The notes under the pieces were generated by a model, which was not told the DNA's origin, made no database searches, and saw only the letters and a list, made by a program, of their open reading frames with translations. From NCBI GenBank assembly GCA_963713625.1, contig CAVQMN010000011.1:602320-666319 (forward strand): DNA of 64,000 nt, written 5' to 3'. Source of the stretch: Bog-756 sp963713625. Its GTDB lineage: Bacteria > Actinomycetota > Acidimicrobiia > Acidimicrobiales > RAAP-2. Made by a program: the position numbers and the translations under genes. Below, in pieces: positions 1-8,624 of this stretch (its first letter is position 1; the number at the start of each line of letters is the position of its first letter).

Positions 1-333
1 TCGGAGGGGCACCATGACGTTGGAACGCGCGCTGAGGCTCGGGATCAGGTTGAAGGCCTGGAAGACCACGCCGACGGTATGGCGGCGATAGTCGGAGAGT
101 GCACTGCCGCTGAGACCGGACACCTGCTTCCCGTCGAGGGTGATCGAGCCGGCGGTGGGGGTGAGCAGGCCGGCCAGGCATGAAAGCAGTGTGGTCTTGC
201 CACAGCCGGACGGCCCCAACAGGACGACCAACTCGCCATCCTCGGCGCAGAAGGAGAACTCGTGGAGGGGCCGGACCTTGTACCCACCGGATGAGAACTC
301 CATGGTGAGATCCTGTGCGATGAGGTTGGCCAT
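1..333 (-). CDS. ABC transporter ATP-binding protein (3' end outside window)
   Basis: Nucleotide-binding subunit of an ABC exporter. The visible 111 codons begin MANLIAQDLTMEF and contain the Walker A motif GPSGCGKTT and the Q-loop VFQAFNLIPSL. Signature, Walker B and H-loop lie beyond the left edge, so the gene is partial only because of the window. The start is 4 nt after the stop of the permease gene (338-1384), so the two form an operon. The mix of a LolD/MacB-type ATPase with an FtsX-like permease suggests export or extraction of a lipid, peptide or lipoprotein; the substrate cannot be told. Confidence 0.9.
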   Translation of the reverse strand, partial: MANLIAQDLTMEFSSGGYKVRPLHEFSFCAEDGELVVLLGPSGCGKTTLLSCLAGLLTPTAGSITLDGKQVSGLSGSALSDYRRHTVGVVFQAFNLIPSLSARSNVMVPLR

Positions 334-337
334 TGGA

Positions 338-1384
338 TCAGCCGAACGCCGCAGCCGGGTCTGCGCCGGTGGCCTGTCGCAGGGCCACGAGGCTGGCGAT
401 CAGTCCCACGAGGACGGCGATGATCGGCAGGCTGACGAAGGCACTGCCCGGAATGGCCACCGGCTGCTGGAAGAGGCCGCCCATGAAGTTGGAGATGATG
501 GCGGCGAAGGCCGCGGCGAGCAGCGACACCAGCACCGACTGGAGGGCCAGGCTGCCGAGCAGCAGCATGGTCGAGGAGCCCAATGCCTTGAGGACCGCGA
601 AGTCGCGGACCCGCTGCAACGCCGAGACGTACAACAGGGCGGCGATGATGATGCCGGCGATGATCCACATGAGGATCTTGGTGTTGTTGATGGAGGAGAC
701 GGCCGAGGCCAGCGCGTCGAGGGTCCGCTGTTCGACGAGCGATGTGCTGAAGACCTGGAGTCCGGCCGGCACCGTGCTCGGCCGGCCGGTCGTGACCACC
801 GCGGTGATCAGGGGCCGCCCGCCGAGTCCCACCGCCTGGGCGTCGACCAGCGGCATGTAGACGACGTCGGTCCCGCCCAGCAGGGTGCGGTTGTGCACCT
901 GGCCCACGACGTGGAAGGAGGTGGTGCCGATCACCATCTGGCTTCCCACCGCCGCGCCCGTTGCGGAGTCCACCACGACCTGTCCCGGCGCGCTCAGCGG
1001 ACTTCCGGTGGCGACCGCCGGGTCGCCCAGCCCGCCGATGGGGGTCCCGATGACCACGACCGTCAGTAATTTTCCGTTGACGTGGGCAACCTCTTGGGGG
1101 AGCAGGACGAGCGGTGAGGACCGGGTGACCCCCGGTGTGTGGGCGATGGTGGTGGCTTCTGTCTGCGGGAACACGCCGACCTGTTGGATGCGCCCGGCCG
1201 AGGCGTCGGCGAGTACCCAGTGGTTGCCGCCCACCCCCGCCACCGTCTGTTGGATCTCCGATCCGAATCCGCCGACCAGGCCGGCGAGAAGGAGGGCCAT
1301 GGCCATCACCACTCCGGCGCCGACCACGGCAATCAGGAATTGACGATATCGGTACGCCAGATCCGCCAGGGTCACCGTCAACAT
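338..1384 (-). CDS. FtsX-like ABC transporter permease
   Basis: Integral membrane subunit of 348 residues paired with the ATPase at 1-333. One transmembrane segment lies near the N-terminus (about residues 16-38), followed by a long extracytoplasmic region (about 40-230), then three helices in the C-terminal third. This is the single MacB_PCD plus FtsX layout seen in DevC/LolC-type permeases. Cytoplasmic coupling text such as LQRVRDFAVLKALGSS precedes the third helix, as is usual for FtsX domains. The start is ATG at 1384. No periplasmic adaptor is visible in the window. Family assignment is firm; substrate is unknown. Confidence 0.85.
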   Translation of the reverse strand: MLTVTLADLAYRYRQFLIAVVGAGVVMAMALLLAGLVGGFGSEIQQTVAGVGGNHWVLADASAGRIQQVGVFPQTEATTIAHTPGVTRSSPLVLLPQEVAHVNGKLLTVVVIGTPIGGLGDPAVATGSPLSAPGQVVVDSATGAAVGSQMVIGTTSFHVVGQVHNRTLLGGTDVVYMPLVDAQAVGLGGRPLITAVVTTGRPSTVPAGLQVFSTSLVEQRTLDALASAVSSINNTKILMWIIAGIIIAALLYVSALQRVRDFAVLKALGSSTMLLLGSLALQSVLVSLLAAAFAAIISNFMGGLFQQPVAIPGSAFVSLPIIAVLVGLIASLVALRQATGADPAAAFG

Positions 1385-1396
1385 CGGATGGGATTA

Positions 1397-1918
1397 TTAC
1401 ACGCGTTCGGCGAGCTCCGCTTGAAAGGTGCCGTCGGCGCGATGGGAGACCTCGTGCTCGAGGAGCCAAGTTTTTCGTTCGAGCCCGCCTCCGTAGCCGG
1501 TGAGCTGACCGTTCGCCCCGATGACCCGATGGCAGGGGACGATGATCGATACCGGGTTGCGACCGTTGGCCAACCCGACGGCCCGGGAAGCCTTCGGACT
1601 CCCCACCCGGCGGGCAAGCTCGCCGTAGCTGATGGTCTCGCCGTAGGGAATGTCCTGGAGATGCGACCAGACCCTGCGCTGGAAGTCGGTGCCCTCGAGC
1701 CGGATCGGCACCTGGAATTCGGTGAGGTCGCCGTCGAAATAGGCGTGGAGTTGGTCGACCACGCCGGCGAACCAGGCATCGTCCCGGCGGGCGGCGACCG
1801 GTGCCGGAGGAGCATGCCGCTGGCCGTGCATGTACATGCTGGTGACGAAGCCGTCGGATGCCGACAGTGTCAGGGTCCCGACGGGACTGTCGACCGAAGT
1901 GGTGATCGGGGATGTCAT
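1397..1918 (-). CDS. ogt: Methylated-DNA-protein-cysteine methyltransferase
   Basis: Suicide repair protein of 173 residues that removes alkyl groups from O6-alkylguanine by transfer to its own cysteine. The active-site signature IIVPCHRVIG is intact (Cys acceptor in PCHR), preceded by the helix-turn-helix part IPYGETISYGELARRVG. The ATG start at 1918 overlaps the alkA stop as ATGA, so translation is probably coupled. The order alkA-ogt matches the mycobacterial Rv1317c-Rv1316c pair. There is no own promoter gap. A longer reading upstream in the same frame lies inside alkA and is not used. Confidence 0.93.
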   Translation of the reverse strand: MTSPITTSVDSPVGTLTLSASDGFVTSMYMHGQRHAPPAPVAARRDDAWFAGVVDQLHAYFDGDLTEFQVPIRLEGTDFQRRVWSHLQDIPYGETISYGELARRVGSPKASRAVGLANGRNPVSIIVPCHRVIGANGQLTGYGGGLERKTWLLEHEVSHRADGTFQAELAERV

Positions 1919-3423
1919 GTGGCTCCTTTTCGGGTGGGGGGGAGTGCGGACCGCTCGGAGGCCGGCCACTGGTTGATGCGGTGATCGGTCATCGCCCACA
2001 GGTACTGGACGGCATAGGCCCGCCAGGGCCGCCACGCACTGGCGTAGCGGGCCAACGCCGCCGGCGTCGATGGAAGTCCGAGGCGGGCGGCGCCCCGGCG
2101 GACGCCGAGGTCGGAAGCGGGGAAGGCGTCGGACTCGCCCAGGGCGCGCATGGCGATGATGTCGGCGGTCCATGGACCGATACCGGGCAGGGCGCCGAGG
2201 ACGGCGAGGGCCTCGGCGCGGTCACAGCCCGGCCCGAGGTCGAGGTGGCCCTGGCCCAGCGCCTCGACCAGCCCGGCCAGGGTGCGCCGCCTGGCCGCAG
2301 GCAGTGCCGGCTCGGCGTGGCGGAGGGCCTCGGGCGAGGGGAAGAGATGGGTCAGCCCGCCGCCGGCATCGGTGACCGGCTCGCCGTGGCGGACGACCAG
2401 GCGACCGGCATGGGTTCGCGCCGCCTCGGTCGACACCTGTTGGCCGAGAACGGCCCGGACGGCGAGCTCGGCGCCGTCGACGCATCGGGGGACCCGCCGG
2501 CCCGGCGCCTTGGCGATCACCGGGCGGAGGGCAGGATCCTCGGACAGATGCCGGTCGACGGCGACCGGGTCGGCATCGAGGTCGAGCAGCCAACGACAGC
2601 GGGCAATGGTGGCGGTGAGGTCCCGTACATCGGAGAGCACGGCCCGGCAGAGGATGTGATCGGGCGTGGGAGTGAGCTCCACGATGCCCGGACCATGGCT
2701 CAGGCGGAGCGTCCGTCGGTAGGTGAAGCCGCACACCTCTTCCACACCCGGGACGGCGGTGGCGGCCAGGTGGCCGATGAGATTGTCGGGGCACAGGGGC
2801 CGGCGGAAGGGAAGGCGCAGGATGAGGGTGGAAGAGCCGCCTCCATCCGGCCGTGACGCGTCGGCCACCCGGGTGCGGAGGTGGGTGGGCGAACTGGCGA
2901 ACACCATCTTGATGGTGTCGTTGAACTGGCGGACGCTCGAGAAGCCGGCCGCGAAGGCCACATCGGCCATGGGGAGCGATGTGGTCTCGATCAGGATTCG
3001 GGCGGTTTGGGCACGCTGGGCCCGGGCGATGGCGATGGGTCCGGCGCCGACTTCGGCCGACAGGAGGCGTTCGAGCTGGCGGACGCTGTATCCCAGCCGC
3101 GCGGCCAACGCCGACACTCCCTCCCGGTCGACCAACCCGTCGCCGATGAGGCGCATGGCCCGGGCCACGACGTCGGCCCGGATGTCCCATTCGGGTGACC
3201 CGGGTGTGGCGTTGGGGCGGCATCGCTTGCAGGCCCGGAATCCGGCCCGCTGAGCGGCCGCCGCCGAGGGGTAGAACCGGACATTGGCCCGCATGGGGGT
3301 TCGTGCCGGACAGCTCGGCCGGCAGTAGATGCCGGTCGAGGTGACCGCCGTGAAGAACCAGCCGTCGAAGCGGGGGTCACGGGACTGCACGGCGATGTAG
3401 CAACCCTCGAAGTCTTCGATCAC
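1915..3423 (-). CDS. alkA: AdaA-AlkA fusion: methylphosphotriester-sensing regulator and 3-methyladenine DNA glycosylase
   Basis: Bifunctional adaptive-response protein of 502 residues. Residues 1-80 form the Ada zinc domain, with the four cysteines seen in CRPSC and CKRC; the first Cys accepts a methyl group from DNA phosphotriesters. An AraC-type HTH region follows (about 85-185, e.g. FAAGFSSVRQFND). Then come an AlkA N-terminal domain and an HhH-GPD glycosylase domain (about 205-490) with hairpin LPGIGPWTA and candidate catalytic Asp in FPASDLGVR. The protein should both sense alkylation and excise alkylated bases. It overlaps ogt by 4 nt. The fusion is known from other actinobacteria, so it is not novel. 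Confidence 0.92.
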   Translation of the reverse strand: MIEDFEGCYIAVQSRDPRFDGWFFTAVTSTGIYCRPSCPARTPMRANVRFYPSAAAAQRAGFRACKRCRPNATPGSPEWDIRADVVARAMRLIGDGLVDREGVSALAARLGYSVRQLERLLSAEVGAGPIAIARAQRAQTARILIETTSLPMADVAFAAGFSSVRQFNDTIKMVFASSPTHLRTRVADASRPDGGGSSTLILRLPFRRPLCPDNLIGHLAATAVPGVEEVCGFTYRRTLRLSHGPGIVELTPTPDHILCRAVLSDVRDLTATIARCRWLLDLDADPVAVDRHLSEDPALRPVIAKAPGRRVPRCVDGAELAVRAVLGQQVSTEAARTHAGRLVVRHGEPVTDAGGGLTHLFPSPEALRHAEPALPAARRRTLAGLVEALGQGHLDLGPGCDRAEALAVLGALPGIGPWTADIIAMRALGESDAFPASDLGVRRGAARLGLPSTPAALARYASAWRPWRAYAVQYLWAMTDHRINQWPASERSALPPTRKGAT

Positions 3424-3561
3424 CGGACCAGCATGGCTCAGTGGAGCCCGGATGTCTGGCGGAAATGCGACACGACGGTCCCGAGGCCCGAAAGGCGGCG
3501 GGCCCGGGGGAGCGGCGCCGCCGGAGCCGGATGCGGATCAGGTGGGGGGCCCACCCCTGTG

Positions 3562-4833
3562 TCAATCGGCCATCGGCAGGTCGAGGGCTTCCTTCCCGGT
3601 CAGCCAGGGCCGACCTGCGGCCGCCAGCTCCTCCCACTTCTGGAGATCGTTCCCATGCTGGCCGAGCTCCTCGGGAGTGGGTCCGAACTGGGCTGCGAGT
3701 GGCTCGAGCGCCTTGGTGTCGAAGTGATAGCACTCGGCGGCATTGGAGCCGAGCATCTGCTGGGTCTCGTCCACCGGGATATCCGAGAACGCCTTGCTCA
3801 GCCACTCCCGGGTGTGGGGCCACGTCCCTTCGGGATGGGGAAAGTCGTTGCCCCACATGATGTTGCCGACCCCTATCTCGTACCGCCGGGCCAGCTCCCG
3901 CCGCCGGGTGTTGGAGGCCCCGATGAAGCAGTTCCGGTCGAAGTACTCGCTCGGCCGCATGGACAGATGAGCGGTCAGTTGCTTTCCGAGCTTCTTGGCC
4001 GCGTGTTCACGGTCGTAGACGATGTCCGACGTCCACAGAAGGTCGGGAGCCCAGAAGGCGCCGCACTCGGTGGTGACGAACGTGAGGGACGGGAAACGCT
4101 CGAACGTTCCCGCCCACAGGAGAAACCACAGGGGCCGGGTCGACCACCAGCGAACCTCGGCGACGTAGATGCCGACGTTCTCCCCGTACGACGCCCGGTC
4201 GGCGGCTCCGGAATGGACGTGCACCGGCATCTCCAGCTCGGAGCAGACCGCCCAGACCGGATCGTATTTGGCATCGTTGTACGGCTCGTAGGGCTGCCAC
4301 ATCGAAGGGATGAGGATCCCTCCCCGGAGCCCGGACTCCCGCGCCCTCCGGATTTCGGTCACCGCGGCCGCGACGTCGAAGATGGGGACGATGGCCACAC
4401 CGGCCCGGCGGTGGGGGCTCTGGTTGCAGAGCTCGGCCAACCACCGGTTGTGGGCCCGGGCCCCGGCCATCAGCAGGTCCACCGGCACGTCGGCGCTGGC
4501 GGCCAGACCGGCGCCGAACGGCGCCGAGGCCCCGCCGGTCACCGCATCGGCGTCTGGGAAGATGACCTCGCCGACGACCCCGTCCGCATTGAGCTCCTGG
4601 TCGCGTCGACTGGCGTCCCATCCGCCCCGGAGGCCTTCGGCGTTTTCCTCTTCCCACTCCGCGGCGAACTCTTCGTTGCGCAGACCCCGCTCGACCAGTT
4701 CGGCCTCCATGGCCTCTCGGGCGGCCAACTGCTGGTCGAACAGCTCACGGAATTCGGGATCGAGCCACTCCCGGTACTGTTCGTTCGGAAGCCCGGCATG
4801 GCAGTCGGCCGAGATCACCATGTAGTTCTTCAT
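3562..4833 (-). CDS. Amidohydrolase family protein (COG2159-like), operon member
   Basis: TIM-barrel metal-dependent hydrolase or decarboxylase of the amidohydrolase_2 (ACMSD-like) group, 423 residues. It starts MKNYMVISADCHAG, where the ADCH stretch takes the place of the usual N-terminal metal motif. Other conserved text is GARAHNRWLAE, VHVHSGA (metal His region), FVTTECG and IMWGNDFPHPEG (Asp/His near the C-terminal metal site). It is clearly paralogous to the protein at 6567-7790; both contain AHNRWLA, LSMRPSEY and an IMWG-DYPH-type block. It is the last gene of the minus-strand operon starting at 7790, with a 28-nt gap from the SDR gene. Substrate unknown. Confidence 0.88.
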   Translation of the reverse strand: MKNYMVISADCHAGLPNEQYREWLDPEFRELFDQQLAAREAMEAELVERGLRNEEFAAEWEEENAEGLRGGWDASRRDQELNADGVVGEVIFPDADAVTGGASAPFGAGLAASADVPVDLLMAGARAHNRWLAELCNQSPHRRAGVAIVPIFDVAAAVTEIRRARESGLRGGILIPSMWQPYEPYNDAKYDPVWAVCSELEMPVHVHSGAADRASYGENVGIYVAEVRWWSTRPLWFLLWAGTFERFPSLTFVTTECGAFWAPDLLWTSDIVYDREHAAKKLGKQLTAHLSMRPSEYFDRNCFIGASNTRRRELARRYEIGVGNIMWGNDFPHPEGTWPHTREWLSKAFSDIPVDETQQMLGSNAAECYHFDTKALEPLAAQFGPTPEELGQHGNDLQKWEELAAAGRPWLTGKEALDLPMAD

Positions 4834-4861
4834 CGGGGTGTCTCCCTCGTTCGTCCGGGGG

Positions 4862-5746
4862 TCATCCTGGGACCTCCCGTAGGTAGGTGGGGTTCGTGCG
4901 CCTGAGCATCGAGTTCGCCCGCGCCTCGATCTGTCTGTCGATGGACTGGCTCGGGGCCATGATCCAGAAGTCTCCGGCCCGTACACCGCGCACGACCTGG
5001 TCGGCCACCTCGGCCGGCTCGGTGTAGTGGACGTCGATCCCGGCCGCGGCCATCTGGCCTTCGATGTCCTCGATGGTCGGATACGGGGTGCGGCGCGGAC
5101 GCTCTTTGGCCAACGCCGGTGGCCGCACCCGCCACGAGGTGAAGATTCCGGTGCGCAGCATGTTCGGTCCGGGGAAGAGGACCGATGCCCCGACGAGCGC
5201 TCCGGCGTCTTCCAGTTGGGCGTAGAGGCACTCGGTCAGGGTCACGACGGCACCCTTGGTCACCGCGTACTGCGGTGTTCCACGCAGCGGTGACACCCCG
5301 CCGTTCCCCGAGGAGGTGTTGACGACATGTCCGTGGGCGCCGGAGGCGACCATGGTGGGTACGAAGGCGTTGATACCGTGGATGATGCCGTAGACGTTGA
5401 CGTTGAACGCCCAACGCCAGTCGTTGAGTTCGTGCTCCCAGAGGGCCCCTTCCGCTCCGGCCCCGATGCCCGCGTTGTTGCACAGAAGGTGGACGGCGCC
5501 GAACTCGTCCAGGGTGGCATCGCGCAGGTGCTCCACGGAGGCGAACTCCGCCACATCGCACTGCACCCCGATGACGGCAAGGCCGTCGGCCTGAAGTTTC
5601 TCCACCGTCTCGGCGAGCGCAGCCTCGTCCACGTCGGCCAGGACCACCTTCATGCCCTCGCGGGCGAAGCGCTCACCCATGGCCTGACCGATGCCACCGG
5701 CTCCGCCGGTGACGACGGCCACCTGGCCCGAGAGGTGTTCGATCAC
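4862..5746 (-). CDS. Short-chain dehydrogenase/reductase (SDR)
   Basis: NAD(P)-dependent oxidoreductase of the classical SDR fold, 294 residues. The cofactor motif TGGAGGIG sits at about residues 13-20, NNAG in the middle, a catalytic Ser region in NTSSGNGG and the Tyr-Lys pair in YAVTKGA. The GTG start at 5746 is chosen because it overlaps the previous stop as GTGA; an ATG further upstream would lie wholly inside the neighbouring gene. Placed between an acetoacetate-decarboxylase-like gene and an amidohydrolase, it probably oxidises or reduces a pathway intermediate. Specificity cannot be read from sequence. Confidence 0.9.
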   Translation of the reverse strand: MIEHLSGQVAVVTGGAGGIGQAMGERFAREGMKVVLADVDEAALAETVEKLQADGLAVIGVQCDVAEFASVEHLRDATLDEFGAVHLLCNNAGIGAGAEGALWEHELNDWRWAFNVNVYGIIHGINAFVPTMVASGAHGHVVNTSSGNGGVSPLRGTPQYAVTKGAVVTLTECLYAQLEDAGALVGASVLFPGPNMLRTGIFTSWRVRPPALAKERPRRTPYPTIEDIEGQMAAAGIDVHYTEPAEVADQVVRGVRAGDFWIMAPSQSIDRQIEARANSMLRRTNPTYLREVPG

Positions 5747-6522
5747 TTGCCGCCCACCGGTGACATGTCGTCGTAGCGCTGGTGCACATACGGGCGAATC
5801 CACTCGCCGGGGACGGTGCCGTGGATCTCGCCGCGCTGGATGCTGCTGCGCTCGGCCAGAGTGATGGACACGAGCTCACGTACCGGGAGGTCGGCGACCG
5901 GATCGAAGCGAGAGTCGCGCAGGACGACGTCACCCGAAACCGACTCCAACGTGCGGGTCTGCTCGGTTCGGTGACAGTAGACCAGCGCCGGATCGGAATC
6001 GAAGCCCTTGCCGTCCGGCGACGGGAGGAACTTGAAGTAGAAGTCGGTCCGTGTCTCCGTGTCGGGGACATCCAGTTGGCCGGTGACGCGGCCGCTGACG
6101 TTGACGATCTCGACGCCCATCCGGGCAAAGGTCCCCGTCACCTGGTCACCCTGGCGGACCAGCTCGACGGCCCCCAGCTTTTTGGGCTCGCCGAAGGTCT
6201 CTCTACCCCCGGTGACCGATTGCTCGGTGGTCATCGGCATCAAGAGGGCATAGAAGCCCTCGGTTCCCTCGTGGCGGGCTCGTACCGAAAAGCTCCCGGC
6301 ACCGAACGTCGGATACCCCGGAATGTCGACGGTGGCCACCGTCACTTTGACCAGCGGCTCCGATCCCGGCTCGATCGGGGGTGGAAGGACCGAGGCGATG
6401 ATGTCCGGATCAGTGAGATAGGTCGCCACCAGGGTCGTGGCCCACACGTCGACCGAAGTCGCTTCCACCTCGCGGTTGCGCAACTGTTCTTCTGATCGTG
6501 CTCCGTAACGGACGTGTCCCAT
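5743..6522 (-). CDS. Acetoacetate decarboxylase family protein
   Basis: Member of the ADC fold (259 residues), normally a Schiff-base enzyme that decarboxylates beta-keto acids or acts on related aldol/dehydration substrates. The segment GGRETFGEPKKLG matches the active-site region, with two adjacent lysines in the position of the catalytic Lys and its neighbour. Text such as MTTEQSVTGGRE fits the family. It lies 44 nt after the amidohydrolase at 6567-7790 and overlaps the SDR by 4 nt (GTGA). Many ADC-like proteins are not true acetoacetate decarboxylases, so the reaction is inferred only loosely. Confidence 0.82.
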   Translation of the reverse strand: MGHVRYGARSEEQLRNREVEATSVDVWATTLVATYLTDPDIIASVLPPPIEPGSEPLVKVTVATVDIPGYPTFGAGSFSVRARHEGTEGFYALLMPMTTEQSVTGGRETFGEPKKLGAVELVRQGDQVTGTFARMGVEIVNVSGRVTGQLDVPDTETRTDFYFKFLPSPDGKGFDSDPALVYCHRTEQTRTLESVSGDVVLRDSRFDPVADLPVRELVSITLAERSSIQRGEIHGTVPGEWIRPYVHQRYDDMSPVGGK

Positions 6523-6566
6523 GATCCTCCTTGGTCGCTTTACGTTCCTCTGGGCATGCGGGGTCG

Positions 6567-7790
6567 TCAGGTCACGCCGGCGAAGGCGGGGCAGCGACCG
6601 GCTTCGTCCGGAATTTCGGCCGCTTCCAGCGTCCGGGCCACCTGTTCATGGGTCGGACCGACCCGTTCCGCCACATGGCTGAGGGCGTCCATGTCGAATC
6701 CGAAGAGCCGGGCGGCGTTGCCCCCGAGCATCTGTTGGACCTCGACCGGGTCGATGCCGGCGAAGGAGAGCCGGAGGGCCTCCATGCTGAACGGGTAGCT
6801 CGACTCCCGGTGGGGGTAGTCGCTGCCCCACATGATCTTGTCCACGCCCACCGAGTGCCGCATGGCCGCTTCCGCCGGACGCATGAAACTGGATCCCACG
6901 TGGCACTGGCGAGCCCAATACTCGCTCGGTCGCATCGAGAGCTGGGACACGACGGACTGCCCCCATTCGAGCTCTTGGGAGCCGGTGGCCGAGCCCATCC
7001 TCGAGAAGAAGAAGTCGAGGGTTCCGAGGGTTTCTGGGATCCACGCCGTTCCCTGTTCGGTGAAGACGAACTGGAGCTCGGGATGACGCTCCATGACCCC
7101 GGCGAAGATGAGATGCCACAGCGAGCGATGGGCCCACCAGGTGACCTCGAGCATGAACATGACCTTTTCGATGTCCTGGTCCCCGAGTGGCGGCACCGCG
7201 CTGCCGCTGTGATGGTTGATCGGAAGGCCGGCCACTTCGCAGGCCCGCCAGAGCGGGTCGTAGCTCCGCGAATACAGGGGCTCGAGACCCGAACCGGGAG
7301 GGGCCCCGGGCAGGAGGATCCCGGCGGTCATGCCCGCCTCGGCCGCCCATTCGACTTCGGCGATAGCCGCGGCCACATCGTGGAGCATGATCTGGACGAT
7401 GCCGAGGCGGCGGCCGGGTGCTGCGGCACAGAAGTCGGCCAACCACCGGTTGTGGGCCCGCAGTCCGGCCCACCGGAGCTCGAGGTCGCCTTCGGTGGCC
7501 CCAGGCACCTGCACCTTCAAGGACGGCTCGGGGTAGAAGGGGGGAATGGTATTGGGAAAGACGACTTCGGCGACGATCCCGTCGGCCTCCAGCTCGGACT
7601 GCCGCCGATGGTGGTCCCAGTTCCGGCTGGCGTCTTCGCCCATGAGATCGTCGAACGGCACCCGGTATTCGGCGGCCCAGTCGTCGAACTGGGGGTGGAG
7701 CTTGCTCGGGAGATACTCCCGATAGTGGAGGAGGTCGGCTCCTCCGTGACAGTCAGCCGAGATGATCGTGTAGTGGCGCTCACCGCTCAT
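6567..7790 (-). CDS. Amidohydrolase family protein (COG2159-like), first gene of TetR-linked operon
   Basis: Metal-dependent TIM-barrel hydrolase/decarboxylase of 407 residues, paralogous to the protein at 3562-4833. Start MSGERHYTIISADCHGG at 7790. Conserved blocks are RAHNRWLADF, INHHSGSA, FVFTEQGTAWIP, LSMRPSEY and KIMWGSDYPHRE. It is the promoter-proximal gene of the operon 7790 to 3562 and is transcribed divergently from the TetR gene at 7881. The 90-nt intergenic region carries a perfect inverted repeat, so repression by TetR is likely. Two such hydrolases in one operon suggest consecutive or parallel steps on related ring or carboxylated compounds; this is inference. Confidence 0.88.
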   Translation of the reverse strand: MSGERHYTIISADCHGGADLLHYREYLPSKLHPQFDDWAAEYRVPFDDLMGEDASRNWDHHRRQSELEADGIVAEVVFPNTIPPFYPEPSLKVQVPGATEGDLELRWAGLRAHNRWLADFCAAAPGRRLGIVQIMLHDVAAAIAEVEWAAEAGMTAGILLPGAPPGSGLEPLYSRSYDPLWRACEVAGLPINHHSGSAVPPLGDQDIEKVMFMLEVTWWAHRSLWHLIFAGVMERHPELQFVFTEQGTAWIPETLGTLDFFFSRMGSATGSQELEWGQSVVSQLSMRPSEYWARQCHVGSSFMRPAEAAMRHSVGVDKIMWGSDYPHRESSYPFSMEALRLSFAGIDPVEVQQMLGGNAARLFGFDMDALSHVAERVGPTHEQVARTLEAAEIPDEAGRCPAFAGVT

Positions 7791-7866
7791 CGTCTCGCCT
7801 CCCCCTCCTGCCTTGGACCCCATCCCCGGGGCGCCGGAGCCATTCCTGCTCCGGTCCATCGCTGCC

Positions 7867-7881
7867 TGTAACATCGTTACA
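7867..7881. promoter_or_regulatory. Candidate TetR operator (inverted repeat)
   Basis: The 15-nt sequence TGTAACATCGTTACA is a perfect 6-bp inverted repeat (TGTAAC/GTTACA) with a 3-nt spacer. Its last base is the A of the ATG of the TetR gene, and it sits 77 nt before the divergent amidohydrolase start. The position suits autorepression of tetR and control of the divergent operon. Binding is inferred. Confidence 0.7.
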
Positions 7882-8534
7882 TGGCAGTGGGGCGAGGTCA
7901 AGCAGATTCCGGTCGGGTCCCCGGTGCCGGGCTCTCCCGCGATCAGGTCCTCGACGCGGCACTGCAGATCGTGGAGAGCGACGGAGTCGACGGCCTGACC
8001 CTCCGGGGCCTGGCCGGAAAGCTGGGTGTGGCGCCCACCGCCATCTACTGGCACGTGGGGGACAAACAGGCGCTGTTGGACGGCGTGGCCGGACGGGTCA
8101 TCGCCGAGCTCGGCGAGGTGACCGTCCGGGGCCGTGACCCGGCGACTCGCATCGTGTCCATGGCCACGTCCCTGCGGAGCACGCTGCTCGAACGGGCGGA
8201 ACTGGTGGCGCTGGTCCACCGTCAGGGTCGCACGGCCGCCCTCTTCCAGCCCGCCCGCCGGGTCCTGGTCAACGAGCTCGGATCGGCCGGCGTCGATGGG
8301 GCCGGGGTGGCGCTCGGGGTGCAGGCGGTGCTCAACCTGGTCATCGGCTCGGTCCTGCTGGACCGCCAGTTGGAGCGCCAGCCCGCGCAGCGCGAGAGCC
8401 CCGAGGAGCTCTGGTCGCCCGACGACGCCCCGGATGACCCCGAGCTCCTCGAGCACCTCTCGCATCCCTCGGACGAGGGCGAATTGTTCGACTTCACGTT
8501 GTCCGTCGTGGTCAGCGCCCTCATCCGGCGCTAG
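7881..8534 (+). CDS. TetR-family transcriptional regulator
   Basis: One-component repressor of 217 residues. The N-terminal DNA-binding domain (about residues 20-66) contains the HTH text LTLRGLAGKLGVAPTAIYWHVGDK, given here only to mark the fold; the C-terminal ligand domain resembles TetR_C types with a hydrophobic dimer region (VLNLVIGSVLL). The ATG at 7881 overlaps the candidate operator, which would put transcription start at or very near the start codon, so the mRNA may be leaderless, or the true start may be a downstream GTG at 7887. It is divergent from the four-gene amidohydrolase/SDR/ADC operon, its likely target. The inducer is unknown. Confidence 0.88.
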   Translation: MAVGRGQADSGRVPGAGLSRDQVLDAALQIVESDGVDGLTLRGLAGKLGVAPTAIYWHVGDKQALLDGVAGRVIAELGEVTVRGRDPATRIVSMATSLRSTLLERAELVALVHRQGRTAALFQPARRVLVNELGSAGVDGAGVALGVQAVLNLVIGSVLLDRQLERQPAQRESPEELWSPDDAPDDPELLEHLSHPSDEGELFDFTLSVVVSALIRR

Positions 8535-8624
8535 CCGCGGGCCGCTCTCCGGCACCTCGAAGAACCGGACCGCCGGACCGGGGGTGCGATCAAGGTCCCG
8601 CCCGAACGCGTCGATGAACCCGGG

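Noticed and set aside
45..1469. Long open frame antisense to the ABC transporter genes
   Set aside because: Arg/Gly/Pro-rich translation without family motifs, a shadow of GC-rich coding. The real genes are the ATPase and FtsX permease.
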